Notes under the pieces: model-generated
What the model saw: only the letters and a program-made list of their open reading frames with translations
The model's database searches: none
Told to the model about the DNA's origin: nothing
Origin: Nitrosospira lacus
GTDB taxonomy: Bacteria > Pseudomonadota > Gammaproteobacteria > Burkholderiales > Nitrosomonadaceae
Direction of reading: 5' to 3'
Length of the DNA: 64,000 nucleotides
Assembly: GCF_000355765.4 (NCBI RefSeq)
Contig: NZ_CP021106.3
Location: forward strand, 715,137 to 779,136
Shown: in pieces, positions 8,642 through 18,124 of the stretch
How the letters are laid out: each line of letters starts with the position of its first letter
How positions within the stretch are numbered: the stretch's first letter is position 1
Position numbers and translations under genes: made by a program

Positions 8642-9937
8642 CTAATTCTCCAATTTTTCCGGCTGTAGCAATCGGACTTCCCGTTGCGGGAAGGGAATTT
8701 CGATACCGTGCTTTTTAAATTCCGACCAGATTTCAAGATTCAGGCTGGAGCGTAAGCGGAGTGCCCCGCCCTCTGGATCTTCTACCCAGATAACCAGTTC
8801 CAGATTGATTCCGCTGTCGGCAAATTCCTTGAGAACCACCACGGGTTCTGGATCAGCCAATATATTCTGCTGTTTTTTCGCAGCATCCAGCATGATCTTC
8901 ATGGCCGCTTCAACCGGGCTTGCGTAGCCGATCTGGATCGGAAGAATCAGACGTAGCCGGTGGTCCGAGTAGGTCTGACTGATCACTGTTGAAGTGATGA
9001 AGGTATCATTGGGGATAAGAGCTTCGGTACCGTCCTCGATTTTGAGCACCACATACCTTGTGGTGAGCGAAGTTACCTGGCCTTTGCGGTTATCCACCGT
9101 TACGACATCGCCAATATGCAGAGAGTGATCCAGCAGAATGATAAAGCCGCTTATATAGTTGCTGGCAATTTTCTGCAGACCCAATCCCAGTCCAACGCCG
9201 AGTGCGCCGCCGAATACCGACAGGACGGTAATATCGACCCCGACCATGGGCAATGCGACCAGCACACCCAAAAGAATCAGCATGGTGCGAGTAACTTTTG
9301 ACAGGATCACTCGCTGATTGATATTCAATGCAGCAGCTTGCATGATCCGTGCTTCAAGCGAACTGGCGAGCCAAAGCGCCAACAGCATGCTGATTGTGAA
9401 TGCGAGAATTCCCTGCGTGATCAGCAGCACTGAGAGACGTTGCTTGCCAATATGGAAGGAAATGTCATCGAGGAGAGTCAGGATTCCCGGCAACAGGCCG
9501 GTTATGTGGAGCACCAGTCCACTCCACACCGCCCAGCCGATGAACCGCTCCCAAGTGCGCAACCAGTCCTGACTGGAAAAAACCCGGCGCAGCATATAAA
9601 CCACCGCGTGAATCAGCGCGAGCGCGAATAACAGCGGAATAACAATATTGAGGAGAGGGGTGGAATACCAGTGATTGAGCGCCCCCCTCCCGATAATAAC
9701 CAGAGCAAGTGCCAGCAAGGGAAATAAAAGACGGCTCAAGCTGCTCATGCTGATATTCAGCGTGCGGCTGGCGCCTGCTTCCGGTGCCATGCGCTGCCTG
9801 AATTGCCTTTGCAGCAGCCATGCCAGTCCCAGGCTTGCAAGCAGCACGGCAAGCTGCCACAGGACGCTGCCCTCCTGCACATCGGTGATCAGACTGCGTA
9901 GCAGACTCTGGATTTCGATTTCGTTATCGGATTGCAT
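8642..9937 (-). CDS. MscS-family mechanosensitive ion channel
   Basis: Inner-membrane channel that opens on hypo-osmotic shock. 431 residues, longer than E. coli MscS (about 286), with five or so predicted membrane segments: around residues 25-42, 65-85, 95-115, 135-155 and 165-190, before the pore-lining helix VLSVFGGALGVGLGLGLQ, rich in Gly and Ala. The beta domain (GDVVTVDNRKGQVTSL ... LIPNDTFI) and the C-terminal alpha/beta domain follow. Standalone gene on the minus strand, convergent with gloA. The specific subtype is not assigned. Confidence 0.88.
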   Translation of the reverse strand: MQSDNEIEIQSLLRSLITDVQEGSVLWQLAVLLASLGLAWLLQRQFRQRMAPEAGASRTLNISMSSLSRLLFPLLALALVIIGRGALNHWYSTPLLNIVIPLLFALALIHAVVYMLRRVFSSQDWLRTWERFIGWAVWSGLVLHITGLLPGILTLLDDISFHIGKQRLSVLLITQGILAFTISMLLALWLASSLEARIMQAAALNINQRVILSKVTRTMLILLGVLVALPMVGVDITVLSVFGGALGVGLGLGLQKIASNYISGFIILLDHSLHIGDVVTVDNRKGQVTSLTTRYVVLKIEDGTEALIPNDTFITSTVISQTYSDHRLRLILPIQIGYASPVEAAMKIMLDAAKKQQNILADPEPVVVLKEFADSGINLELVIWVEDPEGGALRLRSSLNLEIWSEFKKHGIEIPFPQREVRLLQPEKLEN

Positions 9938-10000
9938 GTGCAGGACCGGAATTAACCCGGGTATTGCGCGGAAGACCGGTGATCCAAATTGGACATCTTC

Positions 10001-11257
10001 CTACTTTACCAGCTCCATCGCGGCGGCAAAGAAGCCATCCGTGCCGTGCAAACCGGGCGATAGCTGCAAGTATACGCCCGTGTCGAGTGGAATTTTTTGT
10101 TGCGCCAGAAGTTCGGCGCAGTTAAGCGGCGCCAGCCGGGGGTGGCCGGCGAGAAAACGCTCGACGATTTCCTGGTTTTCCTCCGGCAAAAAGCTGCAGG
10201 TGGCATAGATGAGCCTGCCGCCGGGCTTGAGCAGGTTCGCAGCGGACGACAGAATTGCCGCTTGCTTGCGCTTGAGCTCTTCAATGCTCTGCGGTGACTG
10301 TCGCCATTTCAAATCCGGATTGCGGCGTAATGTTCCCAGTCCGCTGCATGGCGCATCTACCAGTACCCGGTCGATCTTTCCGGTGAGACGTTTTACCTTT
10401 ATGTCATTTTCGTTGGCGATACGCTGCGGATACAGGTTGGATAAACCGGAACGCTTGAGGCGCGGTTTCAGGTTGTTCAACCGCTTTTCGGAAATATCGA
10501 AAGCATAGATGCGTCCTTGTGAGCGCATCAGCGCGCCCAGCATCAGCGTTTTGCCCCCTGCTCCTGCGCAGAAATCCACCACCATGTCGCCGCGCTTTGG
10601 TGCGAGCAAATAGCCCAACAGTTGGCTGCCTTCATCCTGTACTTCCACCTTGCCGGTGAGGAACAGTTCATGGCGATTGATCGCCGGCTTGCCGGCCAGG
10701 CGGATGCCCACAAGCGAGTACGGCGTGGCATTGCCTGCAATTCCGTCCTTGTTCAGCAACGCCAGGACTTCTTCGCGGTTGGCAAGCAGCGTATTGACGC
10801 GCAAATCAAGTGAAGCGGGCCGTTGCAGCGAACGTCCCAGATCGAGAATTTCGTTATCCGGCATGAATCCACGCAGCTTCTCCGTCAGCCATTCAGGAAA
10901 TTCGGCCTGTATGGCGAGCGGCTGCGATTCCGGGGTCACTGCCTTGATTCCGGTAAGCCATTTTGCTTCGACCTCGCTGACCAGCGGCAGCAGTTCGCGC
11001 AAATTCATGCCCTGAAACCTGGCCAGATAGGCAAGCAACAGGGAACGGGGGATGGAAGTACCGGATATGCATTCAAGAAAAAAACGGTGACGCAAAATGC
11101 CAAATACGCTTTCCGCGATAAATGCCCGGTCATTCGCCCCAAGCGCCGGATTCTCGCGGAAAAAATGCCGCAGCATTGAATCTGCAGGGTGTTCCAGTGG
11201 CAGCACGGCACGCAGCGCGGCGGTGGCCATGTCCAGATGAGCAGGAGTCAGACGCAT
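10001..11257 (-). CDS. RsmB/NOP-family RNA (cytosine-5-)-methyltransferase
   Basis: SAM-dependent m5C methyltransferase acting on rRNA, of the RsmB (Sun/Fmu) type. 418 residues. The N-terminal third is helical and NusB-like; the catalytic half shows the SAM site VDFCAGAGGKTL, motif IV VDAPCSGLGTLRRNP and motif VI ATCSFLPEEN, which provide the two catalytic cysteines. It is not linked here to def or fmt, which often neighbour rsmB, so the exact RNA target is left open. Single gene, minus strand. Confidence 0.85.
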   Translation of the reverse strand: MRLTPAHLDMATAALRAVLPLEHPADSMLRHFFRENPALGANDRAFIAESVFGILRHRFFLECISGTSIPRSLLLAYLARFQGMNLRELLPLVSEVEAKWLTGIKAVTPESQPLAIQAEFPEWLTEKLRGFMPDNEILDLGRSLQRPASLDLRVNTLLANREEVLALLNKDGIAGNATPYSLVGIRLAGKPAINRHELFLTGKVEVQDEGSQLLGYLLAPKRGDMVVDFCAGAGGKTLMLGALMRSQGRIYAFDISEKRLNNLKPRLKRSGLSNLYPQRIANENDIKVKRLTGKIDRVLVDAPCSGLGTLRRNPDLKWRQSPQSIEELKRKQAAILSSAANLLKPGGRLIYATCSFLPEENQEIVERFLAGHPRLAPLNCAELLAQQKIPLDTGVYLQLSPGLHGTDGFFAAAMELVK

Positions 11258-11459
11258 CTATTGTTGATACCGAAAAAGTAAGGGCGGGGGAACAACGTCA
11301 TCCCAAACCGTGGAAGGGTGGCAAATTCGCAGGCTTTAAATCATCCTGAATTCAGCTTCCGCGAATCCACCTTAAAGGAAAAGGCCAAGTGAACACAAGA
11401 GGTCGCTGTCGATCATACCGCCATGGTGCACAAAAAAAGTCCGCCACCGGGTTCAGGAT

Positions 11460-12215
11460 TTATTGAAGGCGTCCCTGTTTCAAGCTGTTCACAGGTTCTC
11501 CATAGCTTATTCTGGTGACCATCTGGTCCGTCACAATGCCCATTTTTTCGGTGGCAATGATGCGTACCGGGAGCATGTGGTGGTCAACGGCAAGCCATAT
11601 TTTTCTGTCGCGCTCACCATCCGCTTCGGTCTGTTTTGTGAGCACGATGGTTTCGAGCTTGCCCATCGGCGTATCCAGTGTTTCCTTGCCGACAGTGTAG
11701 CGAACCAATTCGAGCCGTTTACCGTCGGTGACATGCAGATCTACGACTTTTCCGGAAACAGGAGCGAACATGAAGCTGTAGTGCAGGCTTAGCTTATCCT
11801 GGATGTTGGCAGGCAGGGCTTTTTGCTCTTCTCCGCGTTTATGTTGAAGGGTCAGTAATTTCTTGTTCCAATCGAAAATAGCTACTTTGGGTATTTTCTT
11901 GCCGTGCTGATCGGAAAAACGGCTGGGGCGCAGTGATCCCTCCGCTGTGATACTTCCCGCGCTATCCAGCATGACGGGATCCGGCTGTGTCAATGCCAGC
12001 AAACCCTTGGCGCGAGCTTCACTGCTGATGGCATAGCTGCGCGCGCCGTTTTCACGTTTGATTTGCAGCGTATCATTCACTTCTCCTTCCAGGCCGCCGG
12101 ATGTTATCGAGTAGCTGATATCGACGCGAGCGGGAATATCGGCGGCAAGAGCAGAGGAGGCGGAGAAAGCAGAAAAGCTGAGTCCGCATGACAGGGCAAC
12201 AGATAAGAGTCTCAT
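11460..12215 (-). CDS. DUF3108 exported protein
   Basis: About 251 residues. A signal peptide MRLLSVALSCGLSFSAFSAS ending near ALA is clear from ATG 12215, which has AGGATT 8 bases upstream; the frame is open to 12305 but the extra 30 residues would precede the signal peptide and lack a ribosome site. The mature part matches the DUF3108 pattern (periplasmic beta-rich proteins of unknown function): KLETIVLTKQTEADG ... IWLAVDHHMLPVRI. It lies just downstream of purN on the same strand, a common betaproteobacterial order. The gap carries a 12-bp inverted repeat. Confidence 0.8.
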   Translation of the reverse strand: MRLLSVALSCGLSFSAFSASSALAADIPARVDISYSITSGGLEGEVNDTLQIKRENGARSYAISSEARAKGLLALTQPDPVMLDSAGSITAEGSLRPSRFSDQHGKKIPKVAIFDWNKKLLTLQHKRGEEQKALPANIQDKLSLHYSFMFAPVSGKVVDLHVTDGKRLELVRYTVGKETLDTPMGKLETIVLTKQTEADGERDRKIWLAVDHHMLPVRIIATEKMGIVTDQMVTRISYGEPVNSLKQGRLQ

Positions 12216-12229
12216 TTGTATAATCCTAA

Positions 12230-12342
12230 ATCCGGTAGTTGGACCCCGTAGCGGCTTCATCCGGAAAACGAGCGTCAAATAGTACGAAATATTGTTATTA
12301 ATCATAACACCGATCTATTAAATGAGCGGTCAACTACCGGAT
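12230..12342. repeat. 12-bp inverted repeat between purN and the DUF3108 gene
   Basis: ATCCGGTAGTTG at 12230-12241 is repeated as its exact reverse complement at 12331-12342, with 89 bases between. One arm ends at the purN stop codon and the other overlaps the leader of the DUF3108 gene. Purpose unknown. Confidence 0.6.
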
Positions 12343-12978
12343 CTAGGATAACTCCGGTGAATATAGAATTGAACCGTCGGCTACCGCATTGCTCACTTCA
12401 ACACGATTGCCGGAGATTTTCAGCCGGCCTTCCATAAACCAGCGTACCGCTTCGGGGTAAATGTGGTGTTCCTGCTGCAGTACGCGTGCAGCAAGCGTTT
12501 CTTCGGTGTCACCGGGCAATGTCTGGACCGCTGCCTGAATGATGATCGGGCCATGGTCTACCTGCGAGGTTACAAAATGCACTGTGCAGCCATGTATTTT
12601 CACACCTTCTTTCAGGGCCCGGGCGTGGGTGTCGAGGCCGGGAAAGGCGGGCAGCAATGAAGGGTGAACGTTCATCAGCTTTCCACAATAACGATTAACA
12701 AAGTCATCTCCCAGAATGCGCATGAAACCGGCGAGTGCGATCAGGTCCGGTTCGTAAGCGTCGATTATTTCCGCCAAGGCGGTATCGAATGCCTCGCGAA
12801 CAGGATAAGACCGCTGATTCAGTACTTTTGTTTCAAATCCATGCACCCTGGCAATTTCCAGCCCCGCTGCATCCGGCTTGTTACTGATAACAGCGGCTAT
12901 CCTCGCCGGGAGTTTTGCATCGATCAGTGCTTCCATGTTGCTGCCGCGGCCTGAAATGAGAATAACAAGGGACTTCAT
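12343..12978 (-). CDS. purN: Phosphoribosylglycinamide formyltransferase
   Basis: Transfers a formyl group from 10-formyl-THF to GAR in purine synthesis. 211 residues, usual length. Seen: ISGRGSNMEALID at the N-terminus (phosphate binding), LAGFMRILG, and the catalytic block NVHPSLLPAFPGLDTHARAL with the Asn/His pair and the later Asp in SQVDHGPIIIQ. Downstream of purM on the same strand with a 35-bp gap, so purM-purN form an operon, probably continuing into the DUF3108 gene. Confidence 0.96.
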   Translation of the reverse strand: MKSLVILISGRGSNMEALIDAKLPARIAAVISNKPDAAGLEIARVHGFETKVLNQRSYPVREAFDTALAEIIDAYEPDLIALAGFMRILGDDFVNRYCGKLMNVHPSLLPAFPGLDTHARALKEGVKIHGCTVHFVTSQVDHGPIIIQAAVQTLPGDTEETLAARVLQQEHHIYPEAVRWFMEGRLKISGNRVEVSNAVADGSILYSPELS

Positions 12979-13013
12979 TTTGTCAGCATGATCATAGATA
13001 ACCTTTGTCCCGG

Positions 13014-14072
13014 TTATTCAATGATCGTCTGCGCTTCACTCGCATCGCGTTGCCGGATTGTACCGATACGCCATACGGTTTCGCCTGCGGACCGCAATAT
13101 CTTCATCGCGGTATCGGCAAGTTCCGGCGCCATGATCAGCACCATGCCTATGCCGCAATTAAACACGCGGTGCATTTCACTTTCACTGACGTTGCCTTGT
13201 TCCTGCAGCCAGTGAAAAAGCGGAGGGATATCCCAGTCGTTTTTTTTCAATACCGCAATGACACTTTCGGGCAAGATACGTGGAACATTTTCCACCAATC
13301 CGCCACCCGTAATGTGAGCCAGTCCCTTAACCGGCAAATGTTTCATCAATTCGAGCACCGCCTTCACATAAATACGGGTCGGTGCCATGATTACATCCAT
13401 TAACGCCTGACCCCCGAAATTGGTCGACAAGTCCGTGTTATTTTTTTCGATGATCTTACGGATCAGGGAGTAACCATTGGAATGCGCGCCGCTGGAAGCC
13501 AAACCAAGCACCGCATCACCTTTCCGGATTGTTAAACCGGTGATGATATGATCTTTTTCAACCACGCCTACGGCGAAACCCGCAAGGTCGTACTCGCCCT
13601 CCGGATACATGCCCGGCATTTCGGCGGTCTCGCCGCCAATCAAGGCGCAACCCGCTAGTTCGCAACCCGCCGCGATACCCTTGACGACCTGGGTGGCAGT
13701 GTTCACGTCCAATCTGCCGCAGGCGAAGTAGTCCAGGAAGAACAAGGGTTCCGCTCCCTGCACCAGAATATCGTTGACGCTCATTGCCACCAGGTCTATC
13801 CCGATACGGTCGTGCCGGTTCAACTGGAATGCGAGCTTCAATTTGGTGCCCACGCCATCGGTACCCGATACCAGCACCGGATTGCGGTAATTTCTGGAGA
13901 TTTCAAACAGTGCTCCAAAGCCGCCTATGCCTGCGAGCACTTCCGGACGCATGGTACGTTTGGCAAAAGGTTTGATATTTTCCACCAAGCGGTCACCCGC
14001 ATCAATGTCCACGCCCGCATCGCGGTAGGAGAGCTGGATGGCGCCGGGATTTCCGGGATTGGATGAGGTCAA
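13014..14072 (-). CDS. purM: Phosphoribosylformylglycinamidine cyclo-ligase
   Basis: AIR synthetase, ATP-dependent ring closure of FGAM. 352 residues, normal. Motifs: [17 protein letters not shown] at the N-terminus, [35 protein letters not shown], and [14 protein letters not shown]. It starts 114 bases from the divergently read hda gene, so the two promoters face away from each other; this purM/hda arrangement is conserved in betaproteobacteria. Confidence 0.96.
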   Translation of the reverse strand: MTSSNPGNPGAIQLSYRDAGVDIDAGDRLVENIKPFAKRTMRPEVLAGIGGFGALFEISRNYRNPVLVSGTDGVGTKLKLAFQLNRHDRIGIDLVAMSVNDILVQGAEPLFFLDYFACGRLDVNTATQVVKGIAAGCELAGCALIGGETAEMPGMYPEGEYDLAGFAVGVVEKDHIITGLTIRKGDAVLGLASSGAHSNGYSLIRKIIEKNNTDLSTNFGGQALMDVIMAPTRIYVKAVLELMKHLPVKGLAHITGGGLVENVPRILPESVIAVLKKNDWDIPPLFHWLQEQGNVSESEMHRVFNCGIGMVLIMAPELADTAMKILRSAGETVWRIGTIRQRDASEAQTIIE

Positions 14073-14186
14073 GTTGAGTTCTCGCTCAGTTGCAGATAGA
14101 GTGCCGCTTTCAGGAAGCGCGATTTTACCGTAAATGATCCCTTAACACCTCCGACTTCCGCGATCTGCATTATATAAAGTTCATAA

Positions 14187-14870
14187 ATGAAACAACTGGT
14201 GCTCGACATCGCCCCGTCACCGCTCCCCACTCTGGCGAATTTCGTGCCGGGGCGCAACGCCGAACTGTTACAGACCCTGGGTAATATTCTCACGGGACTG
14301 GAGCGGGAACATTTTGTTTATCTATGGGGAGGGACAGGATGCGGCAAAAGCCATTTGCTGCAAGGGGTGGCGGGACTGTGCATGCGCAATAAAATGAGTA
14401 CAGCATATTTTGCCTGCGATGCGGATACCAGTTTCATCACAGGCAGCGAAGCCGATTGCGTAATAGTGGATGACGTGGATCGTCTTAATGCCAAGGCGCA
14501 AATTGGCTTGTTCAATCTTTATAATTGTATTCGCGACGAGGGCCGCGCGCTCGTGCTGGTAAGCGGCGCCGCCACTCCGGCGCAATTGAAACTGAAAGTA
14601 CGTGAAGACCTGGTTACCCGCCTGGGATGGGGCCTGGTCTATCAGGTGCATGAATTGACCGACGAGGAAAAAGCAAAAGCCATGAAAAGTCATTCCGCCA
14701 GCCGGGGCCTTGATCTGTCGCAGGAGGTGTGCGACTACCTGCTTCATCATGGACGGCGTGATTTACCATCCTTGATGGCCATGCTCGATGCGCTTGACAG
14801 CTATTCGCTGGCGAACCGGCGTAAGGTCACTGTTCCATTGGTACGCGAATTATTGCAGGTGGCATCATGA
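14187..14870 (+). CDS. hda: DnaA regulatory inactivator Hda
   Basis: AAA+ protein that, bound to the DNA sliding clamp, stimulates hydrolysis of DnaA-bound ATP and so restrains re-initiation. 227 residues. The N-terminal clamp-binding peptide QLVLDI is at residues 3-8, Walker A GGTGCGKSH at 48-56, and a Walker B-like ADCVIVDDVDRL follows. The sensor 2 region (DLPSLMAMLDALD) is present. ATG 14187 matches the clamp motif position. Overlaps the downstream HAD gene by 4 bases (ATGA). Confidence 0.92.
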   Translation: MKQLVLDIAPSPLPTLANFVPGRNAELLQTLGNILTGLEREHFVYLWGGTGCGKSHLLQGVAGLCMRNKMSTAYFACDADTSFITGSEADCVIVDDVDRLNAKAQIGLFNLYNCIRDEGRALVLVSGAATPAQLKLKVREDLVTRLGWGLVYQVHELTDEEKAKAMKSHSASRGLDLSQEVCDYLLHHGRRDLPSLMAMLDALDSYSLANRRKVTVPLVRELLQVAS

Positions 14871-15529
14871 AACTTGCCTTGTTTGACCTCGACAACACAC
14901 TCCTGGTCGGCGACAGCGATTTTGAATGGGCGCAATTTCTTATCGAGCAGCGCGTGCTGGATCGGGAGGTGTATGAAGCTCGCAACGTGGAATTCTATGA
15001 GCAGTACAAGGCCGGCACGCTCGATATCCACGAATTCCTTGATTTTCAGTTGAAGCCGTTGTCGCGCCACCCCCGCAGCCAGCTCGATGCCTGGCATCGC
15101 GAATTCATGGAGAAGAGGATTCTGCCATTGATAGCACCCGGCGCGCTCGAACTGATTAATGGGCATATGCTGGGTGGCGATCTGTGCGTTATCATCACCG
15201 CCACCAATCGCTTTGTTACCACACCGATCGCGCGGGCACTGGGGATAAGCAACCTGATTGCCACCGAGCCGGAGCAGAAGGATGGCGAATTTACGGGCCA
15301 GGTCTCGGGATTGCCCTGTTTCAGGGAAGGCAAGATAGCGCGGCTGGAAAGCTGGCTGGATGAGCACAATCTGACGTGGTTGTCATTTCTGGAAAGCTGG
15401 TTTTACAGCGATTCACTGAATGACCTGCCGCTGCTCAATAGGGTTACCCACCCTGTCGCGGTGGACCCCGATGCAACACTCAAGGGCTATGCTCAAAAAA
15501 ATGCCTGGCCCATTATCAGCCTGCGATAA
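14867..15529 (+). CDS. HAD-superfamily (IB) phosphatase
   Basis: 220 residues. Catalytic motif I FDLDNT, with the nucleophile Asp7 and general acid Asp9; motif II ITATN; motif III/IV FYSDSLNDLPLL. Subclass IB members include phosphoserine phosphatase and related small-molecule phosphatases; the substrate cannot be read from sequence. Translationally coupled to hda. In related genomes a pcnB-folK pair commonly follows; here the next gene is a FecCD permease instead. Confidence 0.85.
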   Translation: MKLALFDLDNTLLVGDSDFEWAQFLIEQRVLDREVYEARNVEFYEQYKAGTLDIHEFLDFQLKPLSRHPRSQLDAWHREFMEKRILPLIAPGALELINGHMLGGDLCVIITATNRFVTTPIARALGISNLIATEPEQKDGEFTGQVSGLPCFREGKIARLESWLDEHNLTWLSFLESWFYSDSLNDLPLLNRVTHPVAVDPDATLKGYAQKNAWPIISLR

Positions 15530-15625
15530 CGTTGCGGGAGCGTTCTATCGCGTGCCGGAGGGGCTGGAGCAAACTCCCCATGCCGCACGTATGCGTTCGC
15601 CCGGTTTGAGTGTTCGCGTTCCGGC

Positions 15626-16606
15626 GTGACTTCCGCCAGACGCTCCTTGCGGTTGCTGATTCTGTTTTCGGTATTTGCGCTCGGCAGCCTGTTTACCGGA
15701 ATGTTATTCGGAAGCGTGGACATTCCTTTTTCCGGTATTGTCAGGGCACTGTTTTCGCCGGCTGACAGCGTTCCTCATCAAATAGTCTGGCAATTGCGCC
15801 TGCCGCGCGTATTGGCGGCATTTGCCTGTGGCGGACTGCTCGCCCTGGCGGGAGCGCTATTGCAGATTTTATTGCGCAATCCGCTGGCCGATCCCTATAT
15901 CCTGGGCGTATCGGGCGGAGCGGCGGTGGGCGCGCTTGTCGCCATGCTGCTGGGATGGGGACTCCTGGTGACCAATCTGACATCACTGGCGGGCGCATTG
16001 GCCGCGATTGCCATCGTGTTTGGCCTGAGCTTTCGCGCTGGTGACTGGAATCTTTACCGGCTGCTTCTGACAGGGGTCGTGTTGTCTGCCGGCTGTACGG
16101 CGCTGACCACGTTGATCCTGACCCTGGCGCCGGCCAGCGATGTAAAAGGGATGCTGTTCTGGCTGATGGGCGATGTTTCCCGGGCCGAAGAGTTGCTGCC
16201 TGCATGGATCACCCTCATCGTCGTAGCAGCCCTGAGCCTGTTATTTTCCGGTAGCCTCAACGTTCTGAGCCTTGGCCAGATGAAGGCAAAAACACTGGGT
16301 GTAGCCGTGCTACCCTTGCAGGTTGGAGTTTACTTTGGCGCGTCAGTGGCGACGGTGGCGGCGCTGATGCTGGCGGGTGCCATCGGGTTCGTCGGCCTGA
16401 TCGTGCCCCATGCCGTCCGCCTCCTGGGGGTGAGCGAATTTCGTTGGCTGTTGCCCTTGTCGGTGCTGTTGGGAGGTGGCTTTCTTACGCTGGCCGACAC
16501 CCTGGCGCGCACCTTGTGGGCGCCCCAGCAATTGCCGGTCGGGGTGTTGACAGCATTGTTGGGCGTACCGATGCTGTTGCTGCTGCTGTCGAAAAAACAT
16601 TCGTAG
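15626..16606 (+). CDS. FecCD/BtuC-family ABC transporter permease (orphan)
   Basis: Inner-membrane permease for iron-siderophore, haem or cobalamin uptake. 326 residues with about ten hydrophobic segments. The family signatures LPRVLAAFACGGLLALAGA, LLRNPLADPYILGVSGGAA and GLIVPHAVRLLGVSEFRWLL are present. The start is GTG at 15626, as no ATG occurs upstream in frame after the HAD stop. No matching ATPase or substrate-binding protein is in the window, so partners must be encoded elsewhere. It lies next to the phosphopantetheinyl transferase and close to the NRPS, which invites, but does not prove, a link to metallophore uptake. No B12 riboswitch is recognisable in the 96-base leader. Confidence 0.88.
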   Translation: MTSARRSLRLLILFSVFALGSLFTGMLFGSVDIPFSGIVRALFSPADSVPHQIVWQLRLPRVLAAFACGGLLALAGALLQILLRNPLADPYILGVSGGAAVGALVAMLLGWGLLVTNLTSLAGALAAIAIVFGLSFRAGDWNLYRLLLTGVVLSAGCTALTTLILTLAPASDVKGMLFWLMGDVSRAEELLPAWITLIVVAALSLLFSGSLNVLSLGQMKAKTLGVAVLPLQVGVYFGASVATVAALMLAGAIGFVGLIVPHAVRLLGVSEFRWLLPLSVLLGGGFLTLADTLARTLWAPQQLPVGVLTALLGVPMLLLLLSKKHS

Positions 16607-16692
16607 TTCTGTGGCAGACCGCCGGCTTGCTCCGTAGACTTCGATAAGTCTGACTCCAGGAATTAAAATTGCAGGTCAGGAAATATCATCGC

Positions 16693-17442
16693 ATGCACTC
16701 CATGACTTCCGCATCAGCCACTGAATTACCTGCAGGGACGGTTCACCTCTGGTATACATCCGTACCGCAGGCGAGGATTCCGCTCGATCAATACCTATCC
16801 ATCCTTGATGAGGAGGAACGATGCCGCGCAGCCCGATTCCATTTTGATCGCGACCGGGAACCCTTTATCCTGGCGCGCGCCTCCCTGCGTTGTTTGCTGG
16901 CGCGATATACGGGTGCCGATCCCGCTGAGATTCAGTTCAAGCAGGATCGATACGGAAAATTGCATATCCATCATCCGGTTAGTTCGATACGGTTCAATGT
17001 CACCCATTCCGGCGATTGCATCGTCCATGCGATTGCTCGGGGGACCGACGTCGGAGTCGATGTTGAGATCCTTCGCAATTCCGTTGAGCTTACTTCGATT
17101 TCATCGTATTTTACCGCTGGTGAACAAGCATGGCTGCATGCGGCTGACGCTCAGACGCGGGACACCCGGTTTTTCACTCTCTGGACGTGCAAGGAAGCTT
17201 ATATCAAGGCTCTTGGACGAGGGCTGTTAAAGCCCTTGAATAGCTTTGAGATTAGCCTCGCAGAACGAGGGGAGCCGAAAATTCTCTCCGATTCCGAGGA
17301 TAACGCTCACCTGAGTTCATGGCGGCTGCTGCCTTTCGAGCCCCGCCGGAACGTATTGGGCTGCGTCGCTGTGGACGTTGCATCAACACGGGTCGAGTTG
17401 CGTGATTACGACTCAGGCGTGTTGCTGCGACATATAGTCTGA
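16693..17442 (+). CDS. Sfp-type 4'-phosphopantetheinyl transferase
   Basis: Transfers phosphopantetheine from CoA to the serine of carrier domains, here presumably the three T domains of the adjacent NRPS. About 249 residues, the size of the Sfp/Gsp group. Hallmarks: RFNVTHSGD, the Mg-binding GVDVEI and LWTCKEAYIKALGRG (WxxKEAxxK). The frame is open from TTG 16669, but ATG 16693 is preferred because AGGAAA lies just upstream; ATG 16702 is also possible. It converges on the methyltransferase-NRPS pair with a 39-base gap, so it is not in their operon. Confidence 0.93.
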   Translation: MHSMTSASATELPAGTVHLWYTSVPQARIPLDQYLSILDEEERCRAARFHFDRDREPFILARASLRCLLARYTGADPAEIQFKQDRYGKLHIHHPVSSIRFNVTHSGDCIVHAIARGTDVGVDVEILRNSVELTSISSYFTAGEQAWLHAADAQTRDTRFFTLWTCKEAYIKALGRGLLKPLNSFEISLAERGEPKILSDSEDNAHLSSWRLLPFEPRRNVLGCVAVDVASTRVELRDYDSGVLLRHIV

Positions 17443-17481
17443 GTGGGAAAGCTGGCGCTGGAGCTGTCGTATCGCCGACTC

Positions 17482-18114
17482 TCATCGGGTTCGAACGAAG
17501 CACTGGATATAGGCGTCGCCGGTATCCTTCTTGACGTAATCCGTGGTCTCATACGACGCATAGGACCGGCGCTCAACGATGATACGATCGAAGTGGTGGA
17601 CGAACTGCCATCGCAGCATCGGGCGCGTGGAGAAGCAGGGGATGAAAACTCCGCCTCTGCGCAGGGCGCGCGTCACGGCCGGCATCACTTCCATCCACAA
17701 GGCCTCATCGTCCCACAGCGAAACCGGAACGAGATAGGGATCGAAGAAGATGCCATCGAGGCTTTCCGGATCTATTCGCTGGATATACTCGAAAAAATCC
17801 GCATGGACAATCTCCAGCGCTGGTGGCGGGGACGGATTGCGTTCGCGAAAAAGCTCGATAACCCGCGGAAATTTCTCGATGACGGTATGATGTCGCGTGG
17901 CCGGGTTGGCGGCAATGCGTAACGCCGAAATGCCCAGACCCAATCCCACTTCCAGAAATTCCGAACCGTATCCGCAAAGGATGTCGGCGGATTCCCACAT
18001 CAGCGCGCTTTCCCATCCTTGCATTGCCTGTCCGTCGTCTATGTAAAGCGTCACCTCCTCGTTATTTTCGACGAGCTTTATTTCTGGGTTTTCTTGTTGC
18101 TGTATTGCGTCCAT
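17482..18114 (-). CDS. Guanidinoacetate-methyltransferase-like SAM-dependent methyltransferase
   Basis: 210 residues from ATG 18114, which is preceded by GAGGAG; the 16-residue extension to 18162 would begin inside the NRPS gene. The order of motifs resembles GAMT/RMT2 enzymes: QGWESALMWESADIL, the SAM-binding FLEVGLGLGISAL, VIEKFPRVIELFRER, then LDGIFFDPYLVPVSLWDDEA and LRRGGVFIPCF. GAMT-type enzymes methylate guanidino groups, so an arginine-derived or other amidino group is a candidate substrate, as inference only. It starts 11 bases after the NRPS stop codon and must be co-translated with it, which marks it as a tailoring or release-associated enzyme of that pathway. Confidence 0.75.
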   Translation of the reverse strand: MDAIQQQENPEIKLVENNEEVTLYIDDGQAMQGWESALMWESADILCGYGSEFLEVGLGLGISALRIAANPATRHHTVIEKFPRVIELFRERNPSPPPALEIVHADFFEYIQRIDPESLDGIFFDPYLVPVSLWDDEALWMEVMPAVTRALRRGGVFIPCFSTRPMLRWQFVHHFDRIIVERRSYASYETTDYVKKDTGDAYIQCFVRTR

Positions 18115-18124
18115 TGCGCTCTCC

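Noticed and set aside
15530-15625. Possible cobalamin riboswitch before the FecCD permease
   Set aside because: Too short and lacks the B12-box; no recognisable structure.
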